From Bog-532 sp963732345 (GTDB taxonomy: Bacteria; Actinomycetota; Actinomycetes; Streptosporangiales; Streptosporangiaceae), in the NCBI GenBank assembly GCA_963732345.1, contig CAVSZI010000020.1, forward strand, positions 90,577 through 154,576: DNA of 64,000 nucleotides. The letters run 5' to 3'. The translations under genes and the position numbers were made by a program. Below, in pieces: positions 1-7,719 of this stretch (its first letter is position 1; each line of letters starts with the position of its first letter). The notes under the pieces are model-generated. The model made no database searches. It saw only the letters and a list, made by a program, of their open reading frames with translations, and was not told where the DNA came from.

Positions 1-16
1 TGAGAGGGATGACGTC

Positions 17-262
17 ATGAGTTACACCGGCTGGTGGATCGGTTACGGGATCGGCATCCTCGTGGTCCTGGTCGTCGTCGCGCTGGTGACGCCGATCCTG
101 CTGCTGGCCCGCTCGATCGGCAAGGCCGCACCGCTGATCAACGACCAGCTCGCCGCGGCGGCGCGGAACACCGCGCCGCTGAAGGACCTGAACACCACCA
201 TCGAGCACGCCACGCTCATCATCGCCGGGCTGAAGCGCGGTCGCCAGAGGCTGGGAGGCTAG
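17..262 (+). CDS. Small single-pass membrane protein
   Basis: An 81-residue protein with one long hydrophobic helix at about residues 7-32 (Gly/Ile/Val/Leu rich). An amphipathic tail follows, with spaced Ile/Leu and a basic C-terminus (KRGRQRLGG). There is no catalytic motif. It is the first of three consecutive plus-strand genes with the same plan, a membrane anchor plus a 50-60 residue helical tail; the next starts 2 bp after its stop. I do not recognise the family. The shared plan suggests three subunits of one membrane assembly, or products of an old duplication. Upstream context lies outside the window. Confidence 0.7.
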   Translation: MSYTGWWIGYGIGILVVLVVVALVTPILLLARSIGKAAPLINDQLAAAARNTAPLKDLNTTIEHATLIIAGLKRGRQRLGG

Positions 263-264
263 GC

Positions 265-564
265 ATGGAACCTCACCGGGCGGTAGCGCTGTCATCCGGG
301 CAGCACACCGCGTGGACGATCGGGCTCATCGTCGGCCTCGTCGTCATCCTGGCCGTGGTGGCCCTGCTCAGCCTGCTCATCTACCTGGTGAAGATCATTG
401 ACCGCCGGGTCGTGGAGGTGCGGGAGACGCTGACGACCGCGGCGGCGAACACCGAGGCCACGTCCTTGCTCCCGGTGGTCGCAGGCGGGGTCGAGGCCGT
501 CCTCGCCGAGGGCCTGCAGCACCATCTGTTCCTCGGCCGCGTGCTTGAAAAGGTGAAGTCATGA
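265..564 (+). CDS. Small single-pass membrane protein
   Basis: A 99-residue protein with a hydrophobic helix at about residues 16-43, followed by a helical tail (RRVVEVRETLTTAAANTEA). The ATG at 265 sits 2 bp after the previous stop and is preceded by GGGAGG, which supports this start over further-upstream in-frame codons that would overlap the first gene. The end overlaps the third gene by 4 bp (ATGA), so translation is probably coupled. Function unknown; described only as the middle member of a three-gene set of one-helix proteins. Confidence 0.7.
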   Translation: MEPHRAVALSSGQHTAWTIGLIVGLVVILAVVALLSLLIYLVKIIDRRVVEVRETLTTAAANTEATSLLPVVAGGVEAVLAEGLQHHLFLGRVLEKVKS

Positions 565-926
565 CCACGCTGGTCGTCCTGACCGTCCTGGAGATCGTGC
601 TGCTGATCGCCGGGCTCGCGGTCTACCTGTACTGGGCCGGCACCCTGCTCAACCGGATCGCCGCCAACCTGGAGGAGTGCAGCGAGCTGGTCCGCGCCAT
701 CGTGGAGCACGCCAAGCTGATCGGCCCCAACGTGGAGCACATCAACCGGACCGGCGGCGTGGTCGCGGGCGCGCTGCCGCTGCTGTACGGGATGGGCGAG
801 GAGATCGTGGTCGGGGCCACCTGGACCGCGCAGGACACGCCACCCGTACGGGAACCGGCCCGCCCGGCGTCCGGCCGGCGCCGCTCGCGCATGCAGGACG
901 CCGTCGGGTTCGCGCCGCCCCGCTAG
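561..926 (+). CDS. Small single-pass membrane protein
   Basis: A 121-residue protein with an N-terminal hydrophobic helix at about residues 3-27. A helical stretch follows with regularly spaced Leu/Ile (LLNRIAANLEECSELVRAI), then a Pro/Arg-rich tail from about residue 92. It starts inside the stop of the preceding gene (ATGA overlap). A GC-rich hairpin follows 35 bp downstream. No family recognised. The anchor-plus-helix layout repeats that of its two neighbours. Confidence 0.7.
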   Translation: MTTLVVLTVLEIVLLIAGLAVYLYWAGTLLNRIAANLEECSELVRAIVEHAKLIGPNVEHINRTGGVVAGALPLLYGMGEEIVVGATWTAQDTPPVREPARPASGRRRSRMQDAVGFAPPR

Positions 927-961
927 CGCTCCGGCCCAGCCCTCGATCCCCCGCCCGTCAG

Positions 962-986
962 CCCCCGCCCGTCAGCCGGGCGGGGG
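962..986. terminator. GC hairpin between convergent genes
   Basis: A perfect 10-bp stem (CCCCCGCCCG / CGGGCGGGGG) with a 5-nt loop sits where the plus-strand membrane-protein operon meets the minus-strand MoxR/VWA operon. It could terminate transcription in both directions. There is no T-tract, as is common in high-GC actinobacteria. The left arm is part of a short direct repeat starting near 949. Confidence 0.5.
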
Positions 987-1415
987 GTCGTCGGGGCCGC
1001 GGGAGGTCAGCGGGCCGGTCGTCGGGGCCGAGTACTCGCCGATCCAGTGGTCCTTCCAGGCCTGGTCGTACTGCTGGGTGTTACAGCGCGGGCGGTAGAT
1101 CGCGGTCAGCTCGCGGGCGATCTGCTCGCGATGCGCGCGGCCCCCGCCCGGCACCTCGTAGGTGCAGATATAGACCTTCCAGCGGGAGCCCGCGCGCTGC
1201 ACCCAGCACGGCGACCGGGGATGCTTGAACGGGAAGCGCTCGGCGGTGAGGTCGTCGCTGTGGCCGACGTAGATCACCGCGTACCGTTCCGGCTTGGTCT
1301 CCGGGGCGGGCTTGTAGGCGATGGCGTAGACGGCGGGGGTGGCCGGCGGCGTCCACCCGGCCAGCAGCCGCGGGCCCTCGAACGGGTAGCCGGCCAGCGA
1401 GCCCAGCCGGATCAC
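972..1415 (-). CDS. GIY-YIG nuclease-like small protein
   Basis: About 147 residues from a GTG at 1415. The frame is open to an ATG at 1484, but that start would overlap the upstream gene by 35 bp and adds a low-complexity Arg-rich stretch. The chain shows the elements of a GIY-YIG domain in order: VYAIAYK, then VIYVGHS, a conserved basic segment, HREQIARELTAIY containing a candidate catalytic Glu, and the terminal Asn of RPRCN. GIY-YIG domains cut DNA with one metal ion, but this compact version is unassigned. It is the last gene of the minus-strand MoxR/VWA operon; any link to that system is inferred only from position. Confidence 0.6.
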   Translation of the reverse strand: MIRLGSLAGYPFEGPRLLAGWTPPATPAVYAIAYKPAPETKPERYAVIYVGHSDDLTAERFPFKHPRSPCWVQRAGSRWKVYICTYEVPGGGRAHREQIARELTAIYRPRCNTQQYDQAWKDHWIGEYSAPTTGPLTSRGPDDPPPG

Positions 1416-1449
1416 CGGGGGCCGCCCGCGGGCGTGACGGCGGGCGTCC

Positions 1450-1728
1450 TCACGGTTCCTGGTCCTCGTCCTCGCTGATCGCATCCACCCGGACCACCGG
1501 ATAGACGGGCAGGCCCGCCTGGGCCACCGCGCGGCCGAACTCCGCGGTGGCTTTCCGGATCGCCTCGTCGCGGTCGCCGGCCCGGACGATCAGCTGGGCG
1601 CCGTACCGGTTGGTCCCGATGCCGGTCGCGATGCCGGAACTGGCCGCGACAGCATCGGCGAGCTCCACGATCTCCTCGTGCTTCAGCACCCGGTCGCCCT
1701 CGGCCTCGATCCCCACGCTCCACTTCAC
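1450..1728 (-). CDS. Conserved-looking small protein, function unknown
   Basis: A 92-residue acidic soluble protein that begins MKWSVGIEAEGDRVLKHEEI and ends in an acidic tail (SEDEDQEP). The alternation of beta-like and helical segments suggests a small alpha/beta fold. No catalytic motif or membrane segment is visible. It lies 10 bp after the VWA gene in the same direction, so it is probably co-transcribed with MoxR and VWA. I do not recognise the family. Confidence 0.6.
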   Translation of the reverse strand: MKWSVGIEAEGDRVLKHEEIVELADAVAASSGIATGIGTNRYGAQLIVRAGDRDEAIRKATAEFGRAVAQAGLPVYPVVRVDAISEDEDQEP

Positions 1729-1738
1729 CCGGATGCTC

Positions 1739-2941
1739 CTAGCTCAGCGTCGGCAGCAGCACCGCCAGTTCTTCCAGGCTATCCAGGTCATGGCCGGACA
1801 GCATCAGGTCGACATGAGGCGCGACCACCATCATGCCCAGTGTGCTCGGCCGGAAGTCCGGGTCATGGCCCTTGTGCGGGTTCAGCCAGACCAGCCGGTG
1901 ACACTGCCGGGAGAGCCGTTCCATCGCGGTGGCCAGCACCTCCGGGTCACCCCGGTCCAGGCCATCCGAGCAGATGACGACGACCCCGCCGCGGGCCAGC
2001 CCCCGCCGTCCCCACTGCCGGACGAAGGAGTCCAGCGAGGCCCCGATCCGCGTCCCGCCCTCCCAGTCCAGGACGGCCAGCCCGGCCTGCTCCAGGGCCT
2101 CATCCGGGCGGCGCCGGCCCAGCGGACGGGTGATGCGGGTGAGCCGGGTGCCGAAGCAGAATACCTCGACCCGGCCGGACGCCCGCCGGGCCGAATAGGC
2201 GAACTGCAGCAGGCTCCGCGAATAGTCGGCCATCGACCCGGAGATGTCGAGGATGAGGATGAGCGGCCGCAGCTTGACCTTGCGCCGCTGCCAGCGCAGC
2301 TCCGCGGGCTCGCCACCCACCCGCATCGAGGCCCGTACCGTCCGGCGCAGGTCCGGGGTCCGGCCCGCGCGCGCGGCCTGGGTGCGCCGGGTGCGCCGCT
2401 TGGGCGGGGTGAGCCGCATCCTGGTCATGATCCGGCGCACCGCCGCCAGTTCCTCCGGGGTGCAGGCGTCGAACGACTTGCGCCGGAGCGCTTCGGCGGC
2501 CGAGGCCATCAGGCCGAGCGTGGCCTCCTCCTCGTCACCGTCCCCGGGCGGGCCGGTGGCTGGCACGTCGAGAACGGCCCCGTCCACCTCCGCCGCGACC
2601 TGCGCGTTGATCGTGAGCATGGGCCGGGCCGGGCCCGAGTCCGCGAGGAAGTAGGCGCGGAACACCTCATCGTAGACGTCGATGTCGTCTTTGCGGCTGA
2701 CCAGCGTCGCGCGGCCCGCCCAGTACAGGTCGAGGAGGTCGGTCGGGTCCAGCGGGGCCATCGCCGCGCAGTAGGACAGCAGGTCGCCCGTGCCGACGGC
2801 CAGCCCAGCCGCCCGGAGTGCGGACACGAAGCCCGACAGCACGCCGACGAAAGGCGGCTCGTCGGGCCCCGGGAATTCGGCCTGGTCAGGCCCGGGACCA
2901 CCGGGCCGGTCAGGCCCGGAGCCTGCGGGCCGGTCAGGCAC
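1739..2941 (-). CDS. VWA-domain protein of the CoxE type
   Basis: A 400-residue protein. A Pro/Gly-rich N-terminus of about 30 residues is followed by a helical region and a basic linker (PPKRRTRRTQ). The C-terminal von Willebrand A domain, about residues 225-400, has an intact metal-ion-dependent adhesion motif (DISGSM). CoxE-type proteins pair with MoxR AAA+ ATPases as chaperones that insert metals or activate enzymes such as CO dehydrogenase. Its start overlaps the end of the upstream MoxR gene by 8 bp, which is strong evidence for a functional pair. No cox structural genes are in the window, so the client enzyme is unknown. A second MoxR/VWA pair sits at 25.4-28.2 kb. Confidence 0.85.
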   Translation of the reverse strand: MPDRPAGSGPDRPGGPGPDQAEFPGPDEPPFVGVLSGFVSALRAAGLAVGTGDLLSYCAAMAPLDPTDLLDLYWAGRATLVSRKDDIDVYDEVFRAYFLADSGPARPMLTINAQVAAEVDGAVLDVPATGPPGDGDEEEATLGLMASAAEALRRKSFDACTPEELAAVRRIMTRMRLTPPKRRTRRTQAARAGRTPDLRRTVRASMRVGGEPAELRWQRRKVKLRPLILILDISGSMADYSRSLLQFAYSARRASGRVEVFCFGTRLTRITRPLGRRRPDEALEQAGLAVLDWEGGTRIGASLDSFVRQWGRRGLARGGVVVICSDGLDRGDPEVLATAMERLSRQCHRLVWLNPHKGHDPDFRPSTLGMMVVAPHVDLMLSGHDLDSLEELAVLLPTLS

Positions 2942-3857
2942 CGGACGTGATCTCCTTGAGGTTCTCGCGCACGAAGTCGAGGTCGTCGCGTTCCTTCACC
3001 ACCGCGCCGAGGGTGACGGCGGCGTTCCCCTCGTCCAAGTCGGTCTCGCCGAGGAAGTCGAGGGTGCGGGCCCAGTCGATGGTCTCGGCCACGCCGGGCG
3101 GCTTGGCCAGGTCCAGCTCGCGGAGCCGGTGCACCGCCGCGACCACCTTCCGCGCCAGTGTCTGGGCGACACCCGGCTCCCGGACGGCGACGATCTCCAG
3201 CTCACGCTCGGCGGACGGGTACCCGATCCAGTGGTAGAGGCAGCGCCGCTTGAGCGCGTCGTGCAGGTCGCGGGTCCGGTTGGAGGTGAGGATGACCAGC
3301 GGGGGGCTGTCCGCGCGGATCGTGCCCACCTCGGGGATGCTGACCTGGAAGTCGGAGAGGACTTCGAGCAGGAACGCCTCGAACTCGTCGTCGGCCCGGT
3401 CCACCTCGTCGATCAGCAGCACCGCCCGGTCGCCGGCCCGGACCGCCTCCAGCAGCGGCCGTTCCAGCAGGAACTTCGGGCCGAAGAGCTTTTCCACGGC
3501 CTCGTCACCGGCCAGCTGATGCTCCGACAGGGCCCGGATGTGCAGCATCTGGCGGGCGTAGTCCCATTCGTACAGCGCCTGGCTGGTGTCAATGCCCTCG
3601 TAGCACTGCAGCCGGATCAGCTTCCGGCCGAAGACCGACGCGAGAACCTTAGCCGCCTCGGTCTTGCCCACGCCGACTTCACCTTCGAGCAGCACGGGAC
3701 GCTGCAGCGACAGCGCGATGAACAAGGTGGTGGCCAGGCCCCGGTCGGCCAGGTAACCGCCTTCCCGCAGGATCGCGGTCAGCTCACCGACGCTACCGGG
3801 AAGCCCTGCCTGGCCCGCGTGGCCCGATGGGCCGGGCCCGTGGGCATCGTCCGGCAC
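2934..3857 (-). CDS. MoxR-family AAA+ ATPase
   Basis: A 307-residue cytoplasmic ATPase. The Walker A motif is GEVGVGKT near residue 60 and the Walker B is AVLLIDEVDRAD near residue 145. A sensor-1 type segment (VILTSNRTRDLHDALKRR) and a C-terminal lid complete the family length. MoxR proteins work with VWA partners to mature or activate metalloenzymes. It overlaps the VWA gene downstream and lies 3 bp after an 85-residue gene upstream, so the three form one operon. Confidence 0.9.
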   Translation of the reverse strand: MPDDAHGPGPSGHAGQAGLPGSVGELTAILREGGYLADRGLATTLFIALSLQRPVLLEGEVGVGKTEAAKVLASVFGRKLIRLQCYEGIDTSQALYEWDYARQMLHIRALSEHQLAGDEAVEKLFGPKFLLERPLLEAVRAGDRAVLLIDEVDRADDEFEAFLLEVLSDFQVSIPEVGTIRADSPPLVILTSNRTRDLHDALKRRCLYHWIGYPSAERELEIVAVREPGVAQTLARKVVAAVHRLRELDLAKPPGVAETIDWARTLDFLGETDLDEGNAAVTLGAVVKERDDLDFVRENLKEITSGA

Positions 3858-3860
3858 GGG

Positions 3861-4118
3861 TCAGCGCGCGGTGTGCGTGGGACCGAGCACGAGGTCTTTC
3901 AGGCTCGAGCGGGAGGTCAGCTTGCCCTCCCGCTCGAGCCGGCCGCGCCATGCGGCCCGGAGATCCTCGTCGGTGCCGTCGAATCCGACGTTCTTCATGT
4001 TCTTGCAGGACTTGCCGTGCCCGTGGTGGCCGAGCGCCTCATCCAGGTCGGCACTGCCCTGGCCCTGTGCGCTCCATACCTCGCGCAGAACCTCAAGGGC
4101 CTCGACTGACTCCGCCAT
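3861..4118 (-). CDS. Small protein leading a MoxR/VWA operon, function unknown
   Basis: An 85-residue soluble protein with an unusual HHGHGKSCKNMKN segment near residues 30-42, carrying several His and one Cys, and a charged C-terminal half. This cluster could bind a metal, but no known motif is matched. It lies 3 bp upstream of the MoxR ATPase and is presumably the first gene of the operon. I do not recognise the family; the context suggests a helper or client of the MoxR/VWA pair. Confidence 0.6.
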   Translation of the reverse strand: MAESVEALEVLREVWSAQGQGSADLDEALGHHGHGKSCKNMKNVGFDGTDEDLRAAWRGRLEREGKLTSRSSLKDLVLGPTHTAR

Positions 4119-4267
4119 ACGCGTGTCCCTCCGGCCGTCAACTGGTCTGATCCGACCTTAATGCGCACCGGCGGGCCTGGCGACCACGGATTAAGGCTTC
4201 TCTTATTCGCCCTTCTGCTATTCGCCCTTCTGCGCCCGCTGCTACGGCCGCTCTCGGAGCCGCCGCC

Positions 4268-4516
4268 GTGCCCGCCTCGGCGGCAGGGCGAATCCCCTGG
4301 GGGACGCACGACCGGCTGCTCCCCCCGGGCCAGGCCGATGTCGCCCGGAAGCGCGTGCCTGAGACGCGTTTCGTTCTGCTGCCCGGCTGCGGGCACGTTT
4401 CGATGACAGACGATTCGCCGCCGGTCGCGCGGGTCCTGCTAGAGGGCAGCACGGTGCCCGTGCCGGAGGGCAGCACAGCGCCGGCGCCCGCGCCCGCAGT
4501 CGCTAAGGACGGGTGA
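4268..4516 (+). pseudogene. C-terminal fragment of an alpha/beta hydrolase
   Basis: The plus-strand frame encodes the tail of an alpha/beta hydrolase: a PWGTHDRLLPP strand-and-loop, then RFVLLPGCGHVSMTDD, which contains the catalytic His of the GHV motif, then a final helix (PPVARVLLEGS). The nucleophile-elbow and oxyanion parts are absent: upstream sequence in this frame is Arg/Leu-rich low complexity. The last 14 bp overlap the convergent GNAT gene. Read as a decayed remnant. Confidence 0.5.
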
Positions 4517-5048
4517 GACGCCAGACGATGCCGATTCCGGTCCCGGCCTCCGGCTTGATGTCAAGCGACCGTGACCCCATCTCGGTGAAACCCAGTTTGC
4601 GCGGAACCGCCCCACTGGCATCGTTCAGCTCATCATGAACGATCTCGACATAGTTGATGCCGGGCAGCGTAAACGCGGCGTCCGCCAGCGCGGCGGCCGC
4701 CACCGTGGCCAGCCCGCGGCGGACGTACGCCCGGTGCACCCAGTACCCGATCTCCAGGCCGCCGGGGCCGATCCGCGCCATCAGCCCGCAACTGCCCGCG
4801 ACCCGGCCGCCCACGATGATCGCGTAGTTGTAGGCGTCGCCGGAGTCCCAGTCATGGTCGCAGGCCGCGAGGAATCCGGCGGCGATCTCCCGGCTGTACC
4901 CAACCGCCCACGGCATCCACGGCCGCAGGTGATCCTGTGACTCGATCACCGCCGTGTAGACCGCTTCCTCGTCCTGCCGCCGCCACCTGCGGAGGGTCGC
5001 CGGCCCGCATTCGAGCGTCTCGCGGGGATGGTGGGCGCAATCCTGCAT
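4503..5048 (-). CDS. GNAT-family N-acetyltransferase
   Basis: A 181-residue protein with the GNAT fold order: an N-terminal LRRWRRQDEEAVY strand-helix, a central beta sheet, and the acetyl-CoA loop region GYWVHRAYVRRGLATVAA (R-R-G-L-A type motif A). The C-terminus has the NDASGAVPRKLGFTEMG signature typical of RimJ/RimL-like enzymes. I chose the ATG at 5048 because it follows a GGGGGG tract and begins just before recognisable family sequence; the upstream open frame is antisense to a pseudogene. The substrate cannot be told from sequence. Confidence 0.85.
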   Translation of the reverse strand: MQDCAHHPRETLECGPATLRRWRRQDEEAVYTAVIESQDHLRPWMPWAVGYSREIAAGFLAACDHDWDSGDAYNYAIIVGGRVAGSCGLMARIGPGGLEIGYWVHRAYVRRGLATVAAAALADAAFTLPGINYVEIVHDELNDASGAVPRKLGFTEMGSRSLDIKPEAGTGIGIVWRLTRP

Positions 5049-5080
5049 CCCCCCATGCTCGCCGTCTCCAGCGGGCCCAG

Positions 5081-5421
5081 ACAACTGGGTTAACCCGCCG
5101 GCGGCGATATCGTCCCGCACCTGGGCGATGCGCGGGACGCTGCACATGGTGGCCACGCGCGACGTTCGCTGGATGACCGGCCTGCTCGGCCGGTGTTCGC
5201 GCGCAAGGGGCAGCGCCGCCGCGAGCAACTGGGGCTCGACGAGGCGTTCTGTGAGCGCGCACTGACCGCGCCCGGACGCCCCGGCACGGCTCACCATCGA
5301 GCCATTCACGGCGCTGCCGGCCGCCAGCGCGAACGGCCTGGCGGCCGAGGCCGCGGACATCGGCCGGTTCCTCGGCGTGGACGTGACGCTCGAGACCACC
5401 TCCCCGGCCGTGGAAACGTGA
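5081..5421 (+). pseudogene. Decayed winged-helix DNA-binding protein (YcaQ/AlkZ-like family)
   Basis: Three plus-strand pieces in different frames match successive parts of the winged-helix family of PF06224 type. The first, about 5081-5190, contains SRTWAMRGTLHMVATRDV. The second, about 5184-5263, contains FARKGQRRREQLGLDEAF. The third, about 5287-5421, contains LTIEPFTALP and ADIGRFLGVDV and ends at a TGA. Between pieces two and three most of the protein (roughly 200 residues) is missing. This indicates a frameshift plus an internal deletion. Confidence 0.6.
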
Positions 5422-5455
5422 ACGAGGATGGGCGGTATTCACCGAGAGGAGCCCG

Positions 5456-6652
5456 ATGGACGTCAAGGACACCATCACCGAAACGATCGCCGGTTCCCGG
5501 GAACGGCTGACCGGGCTGAGTCACCGGTTGCACGCCCATCCCGAGGTCGCGTGGGCCGAAGAGCGCGCCGCCGCCTGGGTCGCCGCCGAGCTCGCCGACG
5601 CCGGATTCGACGTGCAGGCGAACGCCTGCGGACTGCCGACGGCGTTCATCGCGCGGGCCGGTACCGGGCCGCTGCACGTGGGCATCTGCGCCGAATACGA
5701 CGCACTGCCCGCCCTCGGGCACGCCTGCGGGCACAACATCATCGCAGCGGCCGCCGTGGGAGCCGGCCTCGCGCTCGCGGCGACCGCCGACGACCTGGGA
5801 CTGACGGTGACAGTGTTCGGCACGCCGGCCGAGGAAGGCGGCGGCGGCAAGGTGTACATGCTGGAACGCGGGGCCTTCAGCGGCGTGCACGCCGCGATGA
5901 TGGTGCACCCGGGCCCGGTCGACGTCGCGGAGGCCCGGCCGTTCGCCGTCTCGCACATGCTGGTCCGTTACCGGGGCCGGGCCACGCACGCGGCCGCCTA
6001 CCCGGAGCAGGGCGTCAACGCCGCCGACGCGTTCACGATCGCGCAGGTCGCCATCGGGCTGCTGCGCCAGCAGTTGCTGCCGAGCACCCGGGTGCACGGG
6101 ATCATCACCCACGGCGGGGACGCGCCCAACGCGATCCCGGACCGCACCGAAGGCCGCTGGTACGTCCGCGCCGAAACCCTCCGCGAGCTGGCCGGGCTGG
6201 AGCCCCGCGTGCGGCGCTGCTTCGAGGCCGGGGCGCTCGCCACCGGATGTGAGCTGGAGATCGAGGCGGAGGCGCCTCCCTATTCCGAGTTCCGCAACGA
6301 TCCCGACCTGCTGGCGCTGTACCGGGCCAATGCGGAACGGCTCGGCCGGCGGTTCGCGCCCGCGGAGGGGACGGCCGGGGATCCCGGGGCCGCTGGGGAT
6401 GCCGGGGCCGGGCGGATGAACCGGGCCTCCACCGACATGGGCAACGTCTCCCTGGTCGTGCCGTCGATCCACCCCTACATCGGGATCGGCTCGCTGCCAG
6501 CGGTCAACCACCAGAAGGAGTTCGCCGCGCACTGCGTCACGCAGGCTGCGGACCAGGCTCTGGTCGACGGGGCGATCGGCCTGGCCTGGACCGCCGCGGA
6601 CGCGGCCCTGGACGAGGCGATCCGCGGGCGCCTGCTCGCGGGAGGCCATTGA
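5456..6652 (+). CDS. M20-family amidohydrolase (AbgB/HipO-like)
   Basis: A 398-residue metal-dependent peptidase or amidohydrolase. Visible elements are the zinc-site HACGHN at about residues 89-94, PAEEGGGGK with the catalytic Glu pair, MMVHPGP, a lid-domain HGGDAPNAIPD, and a C-terminal metal-site region ending in the VNHQKEF segment. Family members hydrolyse N-acyl amino acids or aminobenzoyl-glutamate; the exact substrate is unknown. A short Gly/Ala-rich insertion at about residues 305-320 (AGDPGAAGDAGAG) looks like local repeat expansion. GAGAGGAG precedes the ATG. It reads toward an F420-type oxidoreductase 108 bp downstream. Confidence 0.85.
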   Translation: MDVKDTITETIAGSRERLTGLSHRLHAHPEVAWAEERAAAWVAAELADAGFDVQANACGLPTAFIARAGTGPLHVGICAEYDALPALGHACGHNIIAAAAVGAGLALAATADDLGLTVTVFGTPAEEGGGGKVYMLERGAFSGVHAAMMVHPGPVDVAEARPFAVSHMLVRYRGRATHAAAYPEQGVNAADAFTIAQVAIGLLRQQLLPSTRVHGIITHGGDAPNAIPDRTEGRWYVRAETLRELAGLEPRVRRCFEAGALATGCELEIEAEAPPYSEFRNDPDLLALYRANAERLGRRFAPAEGTAGDPGAAGDAGAGRMNRASTDMGNVSLVVPSIHPYIGIGSLPAVNHQKEFAAHCVTQAADQALVDGAIGLAWTAADAALDEAIRGRLLAGGH

Positions 6653-6760
6653 TGCCCGCGAGCGGGCGCCCACCGGCTGCCCGCGGAGCCGCTGAGGCGC
6701 AGGAGGCCAGTGAACGCAGCCGCCTCCGGATGTGAAAGTCTGAAAGCAGGAGGTGATCGC

Positions 6761-7639
6761 GTGAAGATCGGACTTCAGATTCCCGATTTCACCTGGCCGG
6801 GGAATCCTGAACAGCTCGGCCCCACTCTGGCCGCCATCGCCCGTACCGCGGACGACGCCGGGTTTGAGCACATTATGGTCATGGACCACTTGTTCCAGAT
6901 TCCCTCGGTGGGACCGGTCGAGCACGAAATGCTGGAGGCGTACACCACGCTGGGTTTCCTGGCCGCGAACACGTCGCGGGCCCGCCTCGGCACGCTCGTC
7001 ACCGCGGCCATCTACCGGTACGCGGGCATGCTGGCCAAGATCGTCACCACCCTGGACGTGCTGTCCGGCGGCCGGGCGTGGCTGGGGATCGGGGCGGGCT
7101 GGAACGAGGAGGAGTCCCGCGGCCTCGGCATCCCGTTCCCCCCGCTCGCCGAGCGGTTCGACCAGCTCGAGGAGACCATCCAGATCTGCCTGCAGATGTG
7201 GGCCGGGGACGAGCGCCCGTACGACGGCAAGCTCGATCATCTCGAGCGCCCGCTCAACTCACCGAACGCGCTGACCAAGCCGCACCCGCCCATCATGATC
7301 GGCGGCGGCGGCGAGAAGAAGACCCTGCGGCTGGTGGCCAAGTACGCGCAGGCGTGCAACCTTTTCCCCACCCCGGAACTCGGCCACAAGCTCGACGTGC
7401 TGCGTGAGCACTGCGAGCGTGAAGGCCGCAACTACGACGAGATCGAGAAGACGGCTATCTTCCGCTTCGACGTCGGCCCGAAGGGCGAGAAGACCGGCGA
7501 GCTGATCGACCAGCTCGGCCATCTCGCGGAGATGGGGATCCAGACGGCGATCGGCGGCGTGCTCAACGTCAGCCAGATCACCCCGCTGGAGATCATGGGC
7601 CGCGACGTCATCCCCGTCGTGGCGCCGCTCGGCTCTTAA
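6761..7639 (+). CDS. LLM-class F420-dependent oxidoreductase
   Basis: A 292-residue luciferase-like TIM-barrel protein beginning with a GTG at 6761, preceded by a strong AGGAGG 7 nt upstream. That start was preferred over an in-frame ATG at 6710. Family landmarks are MDHLFQIP, the ARLGTLVTAAIYR strand, GRAWLGIGAGWNEEE and PPIMIGGGGEKKTLRL. Such proteins use reduced F420 or FMN; the close match to F420-type sequences and the actinobacterial context favour F420, but cofactor choice is inferred. The substrate is unknown. Confidence 0.85.
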   Translation: MKIGLQIPDFTWPGNPEQLGPTLAAIARTADDAGFEHIMVMDHLFQIPSVGPVEHEMLEAYTTLGFLAANTSRARLGTLVTAAIYRYAGMLAKIVTTLDVLSGGRAWLGIGAGWNEEESRGLGIPFPPLAERFDQLEETIQICLQMWAGDERPYDGKLDHLERPLNSPNALTKPHPPIMIGGGGEKKTLRLVAKYAQACNLFPTPELGHKLDVLREHCEREGRNYDEIEKTAIFRFDVGPKGEKTGELIDQLGHLAEMGIQTAIGGVLNVSQITPLEIMGRDVIPVVAPLGS

Positions 7640-7674
7640 CCACCTGCCCAGCCACCCGGGCCGCCGCGCCGCGA

Positions 7675-7694
7675 GCCCGGGGCCGTCCCCGGGC
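7675..7694. terminator. Hairpin between convergent LLM oxidoreductase and sixA
   Basis: A perfect 8-bp stem (GCCCGGGG / CCCCGGGC) with a CCGT loop lies in the 80-bp gap between two convergent genes. A bidirectional terminator is likely. No T-tract is present. Confidence 0.45.
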
Positions 7695-7719
7695 CTGCCG
7701 GGTCTCCGAAGGCCACGTC

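Noticed and set aside
1547..2950. Plus-strand frame opposite the VWA gene
   Set aside because: No motif or ribosome site; the minus-strand VWA domain with its DISGSM motif explains the region.
4161..4260. Leu-rich small membrane peptide on plus
   Set aside because: The Leu/Phe run comes from a short duplicated ATTCGCCCTTCTG sequence; there is no ribosome site and it runs into the hydrolase remnant.
5306..7240. A long minus-strand open frame opposite the M20 amidohydrolase and LLM genes
   Set aside because: Both plus-strand genes have intact family motifs and ribosome sites; the antisense frame is low-complexity shadow coding.
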